Assembly: GCA_012515445.1 (NCBI GenBank)
Contig: JAAYYI010000045.1
Location: 1 to 55,669 of the forward strand
From: Candidatus Bathyarchaeota archaeon
GTDB lineage: Archaea > Thermoproteota > Bathyarchaeia > Bathyarchaeales > Bathycorpusculaceae
DNA length: 55,669 nt
Reading direction: 5' to 3'
Positions 32,693-39,714 of this stretch are shown in pieces. The translations under genes were made by a program, and so were the position numbers. The notes beneath the pieces were generated by a model, which worked only from the letters and a program-made list of their open reading frames with translations, did not search any database and was not told where the DNA came from. Numbering within the stretch: position 1 is the stretch's first letter; every line of letters begins with the position of its first letter.

Positions 32693-34252
32693 TTAAAAAC
32701 AAACATTGAATACGTCAGCGTCCTGAAGGTAATCCCTGCCGATCCTGAGCGCCACCTCAGCCTTCGCAAGCTCCGCACCCAAATAAGCCGCGTGATCAAG
32801 CCGCGAAACCAACCCCAAATGCAGAATCTCAGCCATAACCGCATTTGCATCGGCTCCACGAACCGCAACTGACGGTTCCATTGCCTCATTTGAGGTATAA
32901 TAAAGCGCCACCAAGGCGCGGGTGTCTCTGTCAACCAAAATACGGAAAACACCGCGAGGATCCATTTTCATTGGTGTTAATGTTTTCTTTGCCCTGACGA
33001 CTTTGGCTTTGCCAATGTTGTAGGAGCTTTCATGTTCAACTTTGTCTTTTAGTACTAGTAAGTCCAAGCCCAAGTCTCTGGGCACTGAATCCCGGCGCTT
33101 AACCAGATACATCATCTTGGCGGCGACTGCCACTTCGCGGACGCTACCCTTAACCTTCGGAGTCTTTTCAGTAGTCAGCAGGATATCTACGTTAACCTCT
33201 GATGATAGTCTAGATAGCAGCGCGTTTAATCCGACTGAGTCAGCGTCAAAGAGTTCGACGACATTGGCGATGCCTATTAAAAGCGGCACCTCGGGGTTTC
33301 TGAAGCTAAATTCTCTAAAAGCAACGTAGGAGTTAACGATGTGAGTTGGCTCCAAGATTAAGTCGCCGATCACTTTACTGAAGCCCAACTGCTTTGCTTG
33401 CTTTATCAGCCGCTCAAGCATCCGAACTCGCAATTCGGGCTTATGAGGAAAGATGCCTCTGCGCTGGTTGCTTGGAATAACCACGACTGGGATGTCTCTT
33501 GCGAAGGCGGCGAGCGCTTCTATGTTGCCTGCGTCGGCGCTCAGTATCAGGTCTGCACCTGCTTTGACGGCGGCTTTGATTTCAACAGGGTTTAATGTGT
33601 CGATGCTAACCGGCACCTTCACCGCCGATTTAACTGCGGCGACCGCGCGTTCTGCATCCTGCGGTCTTGTCTGTCCAGCCAGCATTCCCACGTCGATAAT
33701 GTTTGCGCCCGAAGCTACATAGCGTTTGGCTAAGCGCTGGATTTCAGCGGTTTCCAGCAGCGGCGCATCAACGATTTCAGCTAGGACACGCATAGGCAAC
33801 TCTTTACCGATAACGAGTTCCCCAACCTGCAAATGACCCGGCTTCTTCAGTAGCGAAAGCTGGGTTTGCTCAACCTTTTCTAGCTCAGCTAAGGCTTTTG
33901 CCTGTAGCTTCTCACGCAGTAAATCACAGGCGGGTATAACAGTTGAAAGCTCTACTGTGTCCAGACAGTCCAGCAGCACGGGCAGGTCGGCGGCGTATCG
34001 TGGACCCTTAAAGGCAGGCACACCCACGACTTCTGTGATAGTTTTGGTGTCGCCCGGCATCTGCCCCGGTGTCAAAATTACGTCGATGCCTTTGAGGTTC
34101 TGGCTTTTTAGGGCTTGGCTTATGGCTTTGGGTGTTAAGAACGCAGCGACCTGCACATTCAGTGCGACGACGTCTGTGGGGGTGGCGGATTGTTTTGCGT
34201 ACTGTTTTACTGTTTGCTGTGCGAGTTGTCCGGTTACTAGGAGTGCTTTCAA
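32693..34252 (-). CDS. Archaeal dihydropteroate synthase-like protein
   Basis: The protein has 519 residues. An N-terminal domain of about 150 residues (LLVTGQLAQQTVKQYAKQ, VILTPGQMPGDTKTI) precedes a pterin-binding TIM barrel: VASGANIIDVGMLAGQTRP near residues 178-196, VPVSIDTLNPVEIKAAVKAG near 212-231, then DLILSADAGN. This matches the archaeal dihydropteroate-synthase-related family, which is longer than true FolP and may serve folate or methanopterin chemistry. A C-terminal domain of about 130 residues (GVFRILVDRDTRALVALYY) is specific to the family. The start is the ATG at 34252, divergent from the ECF S-component gene. Substrate is not established. Confidence 0.88.
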   Translation of the reverse strand: MKALLVTGQLAQQTVKQYAKQSATPTDVVALNVQVAAFLTPKAISQALKSQNLKGIDVILTPGQMPGDTKTITEVVGVPAFKGPRYAADLPVLLDCLDTVELSTVIPACDLLREKLQAKALAELEKVEQTQLSLLKKPGHLQVGELVIGKELPMRVLAEIVDAPLLETAEIQRLAKRYVASGANIIDVGMLAGQTRPQDAERAVAAVKSAVKVPVSIDTLNPVEIKAAVKAGADLILSADAGNIEALAAFARDIPVVVIPSNQRRGIFPHKPELRVRMLERLIKQAKQLGFSKVIGDLILEPTHIVNSYVAFREFSFRNPEVPLLIGIANVVELFDADSVGLNALLSRLSSEVNVDILLTTEKTPKVKGSVREVAVAAKMMYLVKRRDSVPRDLGLDLLVLKDKVEHESSYNIGKAKVVRAKKTLTPMKMDPRGVFRILVDRDTRALVALYYTSNEAMEPSVAVRGADANAVMAEILHLGLVSRLDHAAYLGAELAKAEVALRIGRDYLQDADVFNVCF

Positions 34253-34342
34253 TAGTTGTGCCTTCTTTGTTATGTGTTTGTCGGGGTGTTATTTAGCGGT
34301 TACCTGTGTAAAACTTTGGCAGGCGAACTCTTTTATAGGATG

Positions 34343-34368
34343 ACGCTATGTAAAAAAATACATAACGT
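34343..34368 (+). promoter_or_regulatory. Inverted repeat upstream of ECF S component
   Basis: ACGCTATGTA-AAAAAA-TACATAACGT has 10-base arms with one mismatch. It lies 32 bases before the ATG at 34401 and 90 bases before the divergent gene at 34252. Position and symmetry suggest an operator or an overlapping TATA element. Confidence 0.5.
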
Positions 34369-34400
34369 TGAAAAATAATACATGGGAGCTTCGAGAATCA

Positions 34401-35183
34401 ATGAAAATAACAACCAAACAGTTGGCACTAACAGCAATATTCGCAGCACTCTACGTCGCAATAAGCGTCACCATACCTTTCGCCATTCCAATGGGTGTAG
34501 CCGGCTTAGAAATCGCCCTACCCGCACTCTTCGCCACAATCTTCGGCATAATCATCGGACCATACCTCGGAACCGCTGCAGCGTTCATAGGAGCATTTGC
34601 CTCATTAGCCCTACTGGGCATGTCACCCTACAGCATACCCTTCCTACTATCACCACCACTAAACGCCTTCGTCTCTGGTTCATTATTCTACAACAAATGG
34701 AAACAGGCAATCATACCATTCGTAGTAATAATGGTCGTATTCCTCTTCACACCGCCAGTATCAGGATTTAACAGTGTACAAATCGCTATCTGGGTGCTGT
34801 GGGATAAAATCCTCGCAGTAGCACTCATCGCGCCACTGGTACTCTTCCGCAAGAAACTCACCGCAGGATTAGGTGCCGCCGCAATATTTCTGGTAGCATT
34901 CATCGGTAACCAAGCAGACAACATATGGGGTTCATTCGCCTTTGCATTACCACCAGTGTATGAGGGAATCTTCCAGATGCCCATGGAAGCAGTACAAATA
35001 TCGTTCCTCGCATCTCCATTCATCTACCCAGCAATACGCCTCATACAAGCCTTCATAGTGACAATTATCGCTGTTCCACTACTACAGGCACTATGCAAGA
35101 CCGACTGGCTATGGAGCAAAAACAACATCCTAACCAAAGACCTCACCATGCCACCGCCGCCTCCCCCAACAACAACCCCTTAA
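34401..35183 (+). CDS. ECF transporter S component
   Basis: From the ATG at 34401 the protein has 260 residues with about six membrane segments. The first, KQLALTAIFAALYVAISVTI, has the small-residue AxxxA pattern by which S components dock to the EcfT coupling protein. Loops GIIIGPYLGTAAAFIG and LLSPPLNAFVSGS fit the family. It would capture a vitamin or cofactor precursor at the membrane. No EcfA or EcfT gene is in the window, so it would share a common energising module. The last 12 residues are Pro/Thr. A longer TTG frame from 34368 overlaps the inverted repeat and is less likely. The divergent pterin-type gene hints at a folate-like substrate. Confidence 0.82.
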   Translation: MKITTKQLALTAIFAALYVAISVTIPFAIPMGVAGLEIALPALFATIFGIIIGPYLGTAAAFIGAFASLALLGMSPYSIPFLLSPPLNAFVSGSLFYNKWKQAIIPFVVIMVVFLFTPPVSGFNSVQIAIWVLWDKILAVALIAPLVLFRKKLTAGLGAAAIFLVAFIGNQADNIWGSFAFALPPVYEGIFQMPMEAVQISFLASPFIYPAIRLIQAFIVTIIAVPLLQALCKTDWLWSKNNILTKDLTMPPPPPPTTTP

Positions 35184-35184
35184 C

Positions 35185-35210
35185 TTTCTTTAATTCTTTC
35201 TTTTATTTTA
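35185..35210 (+). terminator. T-rich terminator
   Basis: TTTCTTTAATTCTTTCTTTTATTTTA, stated here by position with its T4-T4 runs, begins two bases after the S-component stop codon and probably ends its transcript. Confidence 0.55.
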
Positions 35211-35266
35211 AATCCATTAACAAAATGGGTTCTGTTGGCTCGTTTTTAGGCCTCACTTCTTGGCGC

Positions 35267-35274
35267 TTTAAATA
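35267..35274 (+). promoter_or_regulatory. TATA box for the winged-helix gene
   Basis: TTTAAATA preceded by GGCGC lies 69 bases before the ATG at 35343. It predicts a start near 35300 and a leader of about 40 bases. Confidence 0.6.
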
Positions 35275-35342
35275 ACCGTACCCTTAACCTTTTAAACGTA
35301 TACCACCCACAATTCCCAGCAGCAGATAAACGGGCAGCAGCT

Positions 35343-35600
35343 ATGGCGGATAAACGCAAAGGTTCAGTGCAGATACGATTCGAAATCCTAGAGTACCTCT
35401 TCTTCGCAGCTAAAAATCCGCTGCGCACCCACGTCTGGAGAAAAGCCACCGACGCCTCATACGACGACTTCCTAAAACACCTGCTATACCTAAAAGAGAA
35501 AGGATTCATAGACGAAACAGAGGAAGGCCAAATACAGCTGACCCCAGCTGGCCGCAAAATCTACTTAACCCTTCGCGATGCCCTGCCCTCATTACTCTAA
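35343..35600 (+). CDS. Small winged-helix regulator (HTH_45-like)
   Basis: The protein has 85 residues, nearly all one winged helix: QIRFEILEYLFFAAKNPLRTH, the recognition helix region ATDASYDDFLKHLLYLKEKG, and the wing IQLTPAGRKIYLTLRDALPS. This compact form is common among archaeal regulators. A perfect palindrome of 15 bases lies three bases after the stop codon and a near copy is upstream of the gene at 36078, so a local operator is likely. Whether this protein binds it is an inference. Confidence 0.85.
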   Translation: MADKRKGSVQIRFEILEYLFFAAKNPLRTHVWRKATDASYDDFLKHLLYLKEKGFIDETEEGQIQLTPAGRKIYLTLRDALPSLL

Positions 35601-35602
35601 GC

Positions 35603-35630
35603 TTCACCACTGGTGAACTACCTATATAAC
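35603..35630 (+). promoter_or_regulatory. Palindromic operator plus TATA box
   Basis: TTCACC-ACT-GGTGAA (35603-35617) is a perfect inverted repeat. CTATATAAC (35622-35630) follows five bases later, 12 bases before the ATG at 35642. The site would overlap the BRE/TBP/TFB area, which suits a repressor. Confidence 0.6.
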
Positions 35631-35641
35631 AAGTAAAAAGG

Positions 35642-35992
35642 ATGAAAAAAGCGATGACACAGCAAGAAACACAGGAAGCGTACCCCGTGCGCACCATGCA
35701 TGAGTTCCTCTACCAAGTGGAACATGAAACCAACCGCTTCAAGCGCGGCGCAGTAATCAGCATCCTAATCTCAGCTTTCATGCTGGCGCTGATAGCAGTT
35801 GTCTCCTATGAGTTGATTCCAAGGGGATTCGCAGCAAGCGGCATCATCCTAATCGCCATTTTAACAGGACTTTTAATCTACAGCATCTATTTGATGAGTT
35901 TCCAGTACCGCTTCTTCCGCCGATGGGAAAAACGCTTAAACCAACTAAGCGCACTGGAAGCCAAACTGTTAGCTGACGAAAAACACAACTGA
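35642..35992 (+). CDS. Small membrane protein with two transmembrane segments
   Basis: The 116-residue protein has a charged N-terminal region (1-38), two membrane helices (about 39-60, GAVISILISAFMLALIAVVSY, and 67-88, ASGIILIAILTGLLIYSIYL) and a basic, coiled-coil-like tail (FFRRWEKRLNQLSALEAKLL). Both ends should be cytoplasmic. It follows the winged-helix gene by 41 bases and carries the palindromic site in front, so it is a likely target of that regulator. No family is recognised. Confidence 0.7.
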   Translation: MKKAMTQQETQEAYPVRTMHEFLYQVEHETNRFKRGAVISILISAFMLALIAVVSYELIPRGFAASGIILIAILTGLLIYSIYLMSFQYRFFRRWEKRLNQLSALEAKLLADEKHN

Positions 35993-36001
35993 CTTTTCAG
36001 A

Positions 36002-36016
36002 TTCACCTGTGGTGTA
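36002..36016 (+). promoter_or_regulatory. Second copy of the palindromic site
   Basis: TTCACC-TGT-GGTGTA matches the 35603-35617 site in 11 of 12 arm positions with the same 3-base spacer. It lies 76 bases before the small frame at 36078, near a TATA-like GTGTATAGG. Confidence 0.5.
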
Positions 36017-36077
36017 TAGGACGAGTGCGTCACCGTTTATACCAACATCAACATCCAAGTTGATCAAGGAAAAAACG

Positions 36078-36167
36078 GTGAAAAAAATGAACCCAATCAT
36101 ATTAAACAAAAACACAAAAAATGCCCAAACAAACCCAACTGTAGCTTCACGGAGGATACTGCTGTGA
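36078..36167 (+). CDS. Possible 29-residue leader peptide
   Basis: A GTG at 36078, seven bases after AAGGA, opens a 29-codon frame (MKKMNPIILNKNTKNAQ... ending RRILL). Its TGA overlaps the GTG of the next gene (GTGA at 36164-36167). The overlap and the ribosome binding site suggest translational coupling. The composition is Asn/Lys-rich and uninformative. It could be a leader peptide or a chance frame. Confidence 0.35.
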   Translation: MKKMNPIILNKNTKNAQTNPTVASRRILL

Positions 36168-36727
36168 AGTTCTGGCCGCAGAAAAGGCGGAATAAAATAA
36201 TGCTAACCATTCTGCTCGTAACATTAGCGACGCTTGGCGGAGTCTTTGCATACCTCGAGTACAGCGTCTACCACGAAACCCCAACCGACACCCAAGTACT
36301 AAATGCAGACGGCGCAAAAACAGCTCTGGTAATCTATCACCCCGGCTTAACCGACTACGCCAGAAACGTCACCTACACCTACGCAGAAGCCCTCGCAGAG
36401 GCAGGCTGGCGAGTCGAAGTCACAACCCCAAGCCCGCAGGCCCCAACAGACATCGCCAAGTACCAGCTACTTGTACTAGGCTGGGCAATCTACGACTTCG
36501 GCCCCGCACCCACAATCACAAGCCAGATACAGCGCATCGGCGACTTAAACGAGGTAAATACCACAATTATAATAATGGGTGGCGGCTTAGACCCCTTTAA
36601 CGTGAAGGATCAAATGAACCGCATCGTAGAGGACGCCAACGGCAACGTGATCCAGACGATAACATCGTTTAGAAGTCAACGCAACTTTAGTCTACTGCAA
36701 GAGGAAGCCGCAAAACTGGCGCCGTAG
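36164..36727 (+). CDS. Membrane-anchored flavodoxin-fold protein
   Basis: The protein has 187 residues. A basic start and one membrane helix (about 12-32, IMLTILLVTLATLGGVFAYLE) precede a flavodoxin-like alpha/beta domain: ALVIYHPGLTDYARNVTYTYAEAL near residues 51-74, YQLLVLGWAIYDFGPAPTI, then TTIIIMGGGLDPF. The glycine-rich flavin phosphate loop T-x-T-G-x-T is not conserved, so FMN binding is uncertain. The domain is predicted outside or facing the membrane. GGAGG eight bases before the GTG supports the start. The CDP-alcohol phosphotransferase gene follows after 3 bases. Confidence 0.72.
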   Translation: MKFWPQKRRNKIMLTILLVTLATLGGVFAYLEYSVYHETPTDTQVLNADGAKTALVIYHPGLTDYARNVTYTYAEALAEAGWRVEVTTPSPQAPTDIAKYQLLVLGWAIYDFGPAPTITSQIQRIGDLNEVNTTIIIMGGGLDPFNVKDQMNRIVEDANGNVIQTITSFRSQRNFSLLQEEAAKLAP

Positions 36728-36730
36728 GTT

Positions 36731-37456
36731 ATGGCTATGAACAAAAAAGCTTTAGCTCCCTCGGGCATAAGTTCGCTGCGTCTTGTAGCGCTGCCCATTT
36801 TCCTCTACTTCTACACCGCCGGCAACCCCCTTGCTTGCATTCTATTATTTGGCTTCGCACAGGCAACAGACTTAATCGACGGCCACATCGCCCGGAAACT
36901 GCATGTCGCCTCAAAAGCCGGCGCATACTTCGACGCCGTAACAGACTTCACATTCATAATCGGCATATTTACAGCGTTCACGTTAAGCGGCTACTACCCC
37001 GCATGGATACTGGTTTTGATCGCTGCTTCCTTTGCACAATTCATACTATCAAGCCGTATTACAAAAAAGCTCTATGATCCATTGGGCAAATACATCGGAA
37101 GCGTGTTATACATCGCAATAGGCTTAACGCTTCTTTCGCCTACCCCGATAATATTTACATTAGTCGAAGTAGCGTTCCCACTGTTTGCCTTAACCTCTTT
37201 CGTCACCCGCACCGTAAGCCTAGCCGCTAACTACCGCCAAACATTGCTGCTCCGAAAATCAAAACAGCAAATACCCGCAGCTCCAGTATATAACTGTATA
37301 ACCCAACTTTGCCTACTTGCTTACTTTTTGGTTTTGGCCTTAAGCAGAAGCACCGCTGATAAACAGACAGCCGCTACCAACTCGCCGACCGCAAACACCC
37401 CAATCGCCAATGAGTTGCCACCGGGGTATTGTAGTTTTGCTAGCCAAACCGCCTGA
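36731..37456 (+). CDS. CDP-alcohol phosphatidyltransferase family membrane enzyme
   Basis: The frame has 241 residues. The family motif is complete near residues 54-76: DGHIAR, eight residues, then G-AYF-D-AVT-D, which binds CDP and two metal ions. About six membrane helices surround it. Members join CDP-archaeol or CDP-alcohols to a polar head group in membrane lipid synthesis. The last 45 codons overlap the convergent minus-strand gene by 136 bases, and their sequence (SRSTADKQTAATNSPTANTP) is low in complexity. The functional protein probably ends in the helix around LLAYFLVLAL. Which lipid it makes is unknown. Confidence 0.83.
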   Translation: MAMNKKALAPSGISSLRLVALPIFLYFYTAGNPLACILLFGFAQATDLIDGHIARKLHVASKAGAYFDAVTDFTFIIGIFTAFTLSGYYPAWILVLIAASFAQFILSSRITKKLYDPLGKYIGSVLYIAIGLTLLSPTPIIFTLVEVAFPLFALTSFVTRTVSLAANYRQTLLLRKSKQQIPAAPVYNCITQLCLLAYFLVLALSRSTADKQTAATNSPTANTPIANELPPGYCSFASQTA

Positions 37457-38577
37457 CCTTTAGACGCCACCATAACATAGCCGCCTCCATTAGAAGAGAT
37501 TATTGTGTTAAAATTCGATTCCAAACCCAACGGCAAAGACACACCTGAAAGCGTAGTGTTCCAAATTGTTAGCCCATTTTTATCAGTTAACACTATGCCA
37601 GTCTGGTTTTTTCCCACATACTCCAAAAGCAGATACCCATTTGGGGTTTCTATGGCATCAGTGATGGAGCACCAGTCTTCGCCATAGGTTTGGTTCCACT
37701 GCATAGCGCCTTCACTGTCAACCTTTACTACCCACGCGGGTTTACGCCACAGATACCCACCCATCAAATATCCGCCGTCACTTGTCTCAATCGCCAGGTT
37801 GCATTCGGGTTGATAGTAGTAGCCATACCCCCCGTAGGAAGTGTTTCCAAGTAGCCCGCCTTCTGAATCTAATTTAATCAGTCTAAAAAAAGCTTGATCA
37901 GGAACAAACGAGTAGCTTGTATCAGAAAGTACGTAGCCGCCATCGGATGTTTCGATAATGCTTGAAGGGCAATCTTGGATTGGGCCAGAAATATTTCTGC
38001 TCCACTGCAAGTTTCCCGTTGCGTCCGTTTTAGCAAACCAAATCCAGCCTAAACCATCGACAACTGGCACCCCAAATCCAGCCAGAGCAAAGCCGCTGTC
38101 GCCTGCTTGGATAATGGCCATCAAGTAGTTTATTGGCGCTCCAGAACTATACGACTTAGTCCACATAATGTCGCCCTCTGAATCGGTTTTCACCATGACG
38201 TACTGGTTATCTATTATGCCTGCCAGTAAAAAGCCGCCGTCCTGAAGCGGTAACAGTCGGGGCAGTGTTGCATTCTGGTTTACTGTTATAGGTTTGCTCC
38301 AAAGCAGGTGATAGCCAGAGTCCAGTTTAGTTATGAAAGTGCAGGATTCATTTGCGCTGTTTACCACTAAACTGCCATCGGGCAACTGGTAAACACAGTA
38401 CCCTAAAACGCCGGGGATGTCTGCGCTTATTTGAACAGGGTCAGAAAGCGAAGTGGCAGCCGTCACTGAAGCATTGAGCAGTAGCAGCGACATCGACGAA
38501 ACTATCAGCGACACAATCAAAACAGCCCAAAGCACCTTGCTCTTTTTTGTTTCAAACAGATTTCTCATTGCCCACAA
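37321..38577 (-). CDS. Surface-anchored beta-propeller-like protein with repeated blades
   Basis: The protein has 418 residues: a signal or anchor (about 12-42, VLWAVLIVSLIVSSMSLLLL), then six or seven repeats of about 48 residues, each with a pattern such as IIETSDGGYVLSD, AIETSDGGYLMGG and IETPNGYLLLEY followed by WVVKVDSEGAMQWNQTYG. A C-terminal membrane segment (about 392-412) ends KAKTKK. This layout fits an extracellular propeller with a C-terminal membrane anchor. Function is unknown; such domains often bind other proteins or glycans. Its 3' end overlaps the convergent lipid-enzyme frame by 136 bases. Confidence 0.8.
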   Translation of the reverse strand: MWAMRNLFETKKSKVLWAVLIVSLIVSSMSLLLLNASVTAATSLSDPVQISADIPGVLGYCVYQLPDGSLVVNSANESCTFITKLDSGYHLLWSKPITVNQNATLPRLLPLQDGGFLLAGIIDNQYVMVKTDSEGDIMWTKSYSSGAPINYLMAIIQAGDSGFALAGFGVPVVDGLGWIWFAKTDATGNLQWSRNISGPIQDCPSSIIETSDGGYVLSDTSYSFVPDQAFFRLIKLDSEGGLLGNTSYGGYGYYYQPECNLAIETSDGGYLMGGYLWRKPAWVVKVDSEGAMQWNQTYGEDWCSITDAIETPNGYLLLEYVGKNQTGIVLTDKNGLTIWNTTLSGVSLPLGLESNFNTIISSNGGGYVMVASKGQAVWLAKLQYPGGNSLAIGVFAVGELVAAVCLSAVLLLKAKTKK

Positions 38578-38627
38578 TCCCTCGCTTACCTAAACAATCA
38601 AGCCGAGGATACGATATTACTCTAATG

Positions 38628-38656
38628 CTGGAACGCTCTGTTCCAGTCTTGGAACG
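38628..38656. promoter_or_regulatory. Inverted repeat in divergent promoter
   Basis: CTGGAAC-GCTCT-GTTCCAG (38628-38646) is a perfect 7-base inverted repeat, followed by a further half-site TTGGAACG (38649-38656). A third TTGGAACAG is at the start codon region of the radical SAM gene (38713). It sits between the divergent genes at 38577 and 38713. Confidence 0.5.
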
Positions 38657-38712
38657 ACAAAAAACAGAATTACCACACTTTACAAATTCTCACTCTATCT
38701 AGGCGATGATAT

Positions 38713-39708
38713 TTGGAACAGAACAACGTTGACGTAATCCGAGTTTCAATAGGAACCGCCGCAGTCTTAGGGTTACATAAAGGTAAACTGGATGCTGAAC
38801 CAACCACCGCTTACCTCATGACTTATCGCGACGGTAAATGCGCCGGAAACTGCAGCTTCTGCCCGCAAGCACGCGAAAGCAAAAGCAGCACACATCTCCT
38901 CTCAAGAGTAACCTGGCCCACCTACCCAGTTGCAGATGTCGTGTCAACGCTCAAAAATGCTGTGGAACAGAAAAAAATTAGACGCACCTGCATCCAAGCC
39001 ATCAACTACCCAGAAGTCTTCGCTGACATCGAAGCAGTTGTACGCCAAATCAAAAAGCAAATGACGGTTGCAGTCTCGGTTTCTTGCCAGCCCCAAAACC
39101 GCGCCGACATCGAACGCCTGAAGCATGCGGGTGTAGACAGACTCGGCATCGCCTTGGATGCGGCGACGCAGACAATCTTTGATAGAGTGAAAGGCAAGGA
39201 TGCAGGCGGCTGCTACAGTTGGGATAATCAGTTCAAACTATTCTCTCTTGCCCAATCCGTGTTCGGAGAAGGCAACGTTAGCACTCATGTGATTGTAGGT
39301 TTGGGGGAAACCGAGAAAGATGCAGTTGAGGTTATTCAGAGATGCAGAGATTTGGGGGTGTTGCCCGCGCTTTTTGCGTTCACACCGGTCAGGGGCACCG
39401 CAATGGAGCACAATGTGCCGCCGAAACTTGAATCTTACAGGCGGATCCAGCTTGCAAGACACTTTATCGTTTCAGGCAGAGCAAATGCTGCTAAGATGAG
39501 TTTCAACGATCAAGGAGAAATAACTGGTTTTAAGGTACCCATCGAAGTCCTTGTTCAGGCACTTAATGAGGGCGTAGCGTTCCGCACAAGCGGCTGTCTA
39601 GACTGCAATCGACCATACTACAATGAAAAACCAAGTGGACCCATCTACAACTATCCAAATACACCAAACAAAGAAGAAATAAAGAAAATAAAAGAAGAAC
39701 TAAGCTAA
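38713..39708 (+). CDS. Radical SAM enzyme related to biotin/lipoyl synthase-type proteins
   Basis: The 331-residue protein has the cluster motif GKCAGNCSFCPQA (CxxxCxxC, near residues 36-48), a radical SAM barrel with VSVSCQPQNRADIERLKHAG and LGIALDA, and STHVIVGLGETEKDAVEV near residues 197-214. The C-terminus has RTSGCLDCNRPYYNEKPSGP, with two cysteines that could bind a second cluster. This end resembles what I recall of the archaeal LipS-type lipoyl synthases, which work as a pair, but only one such gene is here. The start is TTG at 38713. It converges on the isopropylmalate-synthase-family gene. Confidence 0.8.
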   Translation: MEQNNVDVIRVSIGTAAVLGLHKGKLDAEPTTAYLMTYRDGKCAGNCSFCPQARESKSSTHLLSRVTWPTYPVADVVSTLKNAVEQKKIRRTCIQAINYPEVFADIEAVVRQIKKQMTVAVSVSCQPQNRADIERLKHAGVDRLGIALDAATQTIFDRVKGKDAGGCYSWDNQFKLFSLAQSVFGEGNVSTHVIVGLGETEKDAVEVIQRCRDLGVLPALFAFTPVRGTAMEHNVPPKLESYRRIQLARHFIVSGRANAAKMSFNDQGEITGFKVPIEVLVQALNEGVAFRTSGCLDCNRPYYNEKPSGPIYNYPNTPNKEEIKKIKEELS

Positions 39709-39714
39709 AGAAGC

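Noticed and set aside
34368-34400. Upstream TTG start for the ECF S component
   Set aside because: The added residues are polar and precede the first helix, and they overlap the inverted repeat and promoter region; ATG at 34401 fits the family start.
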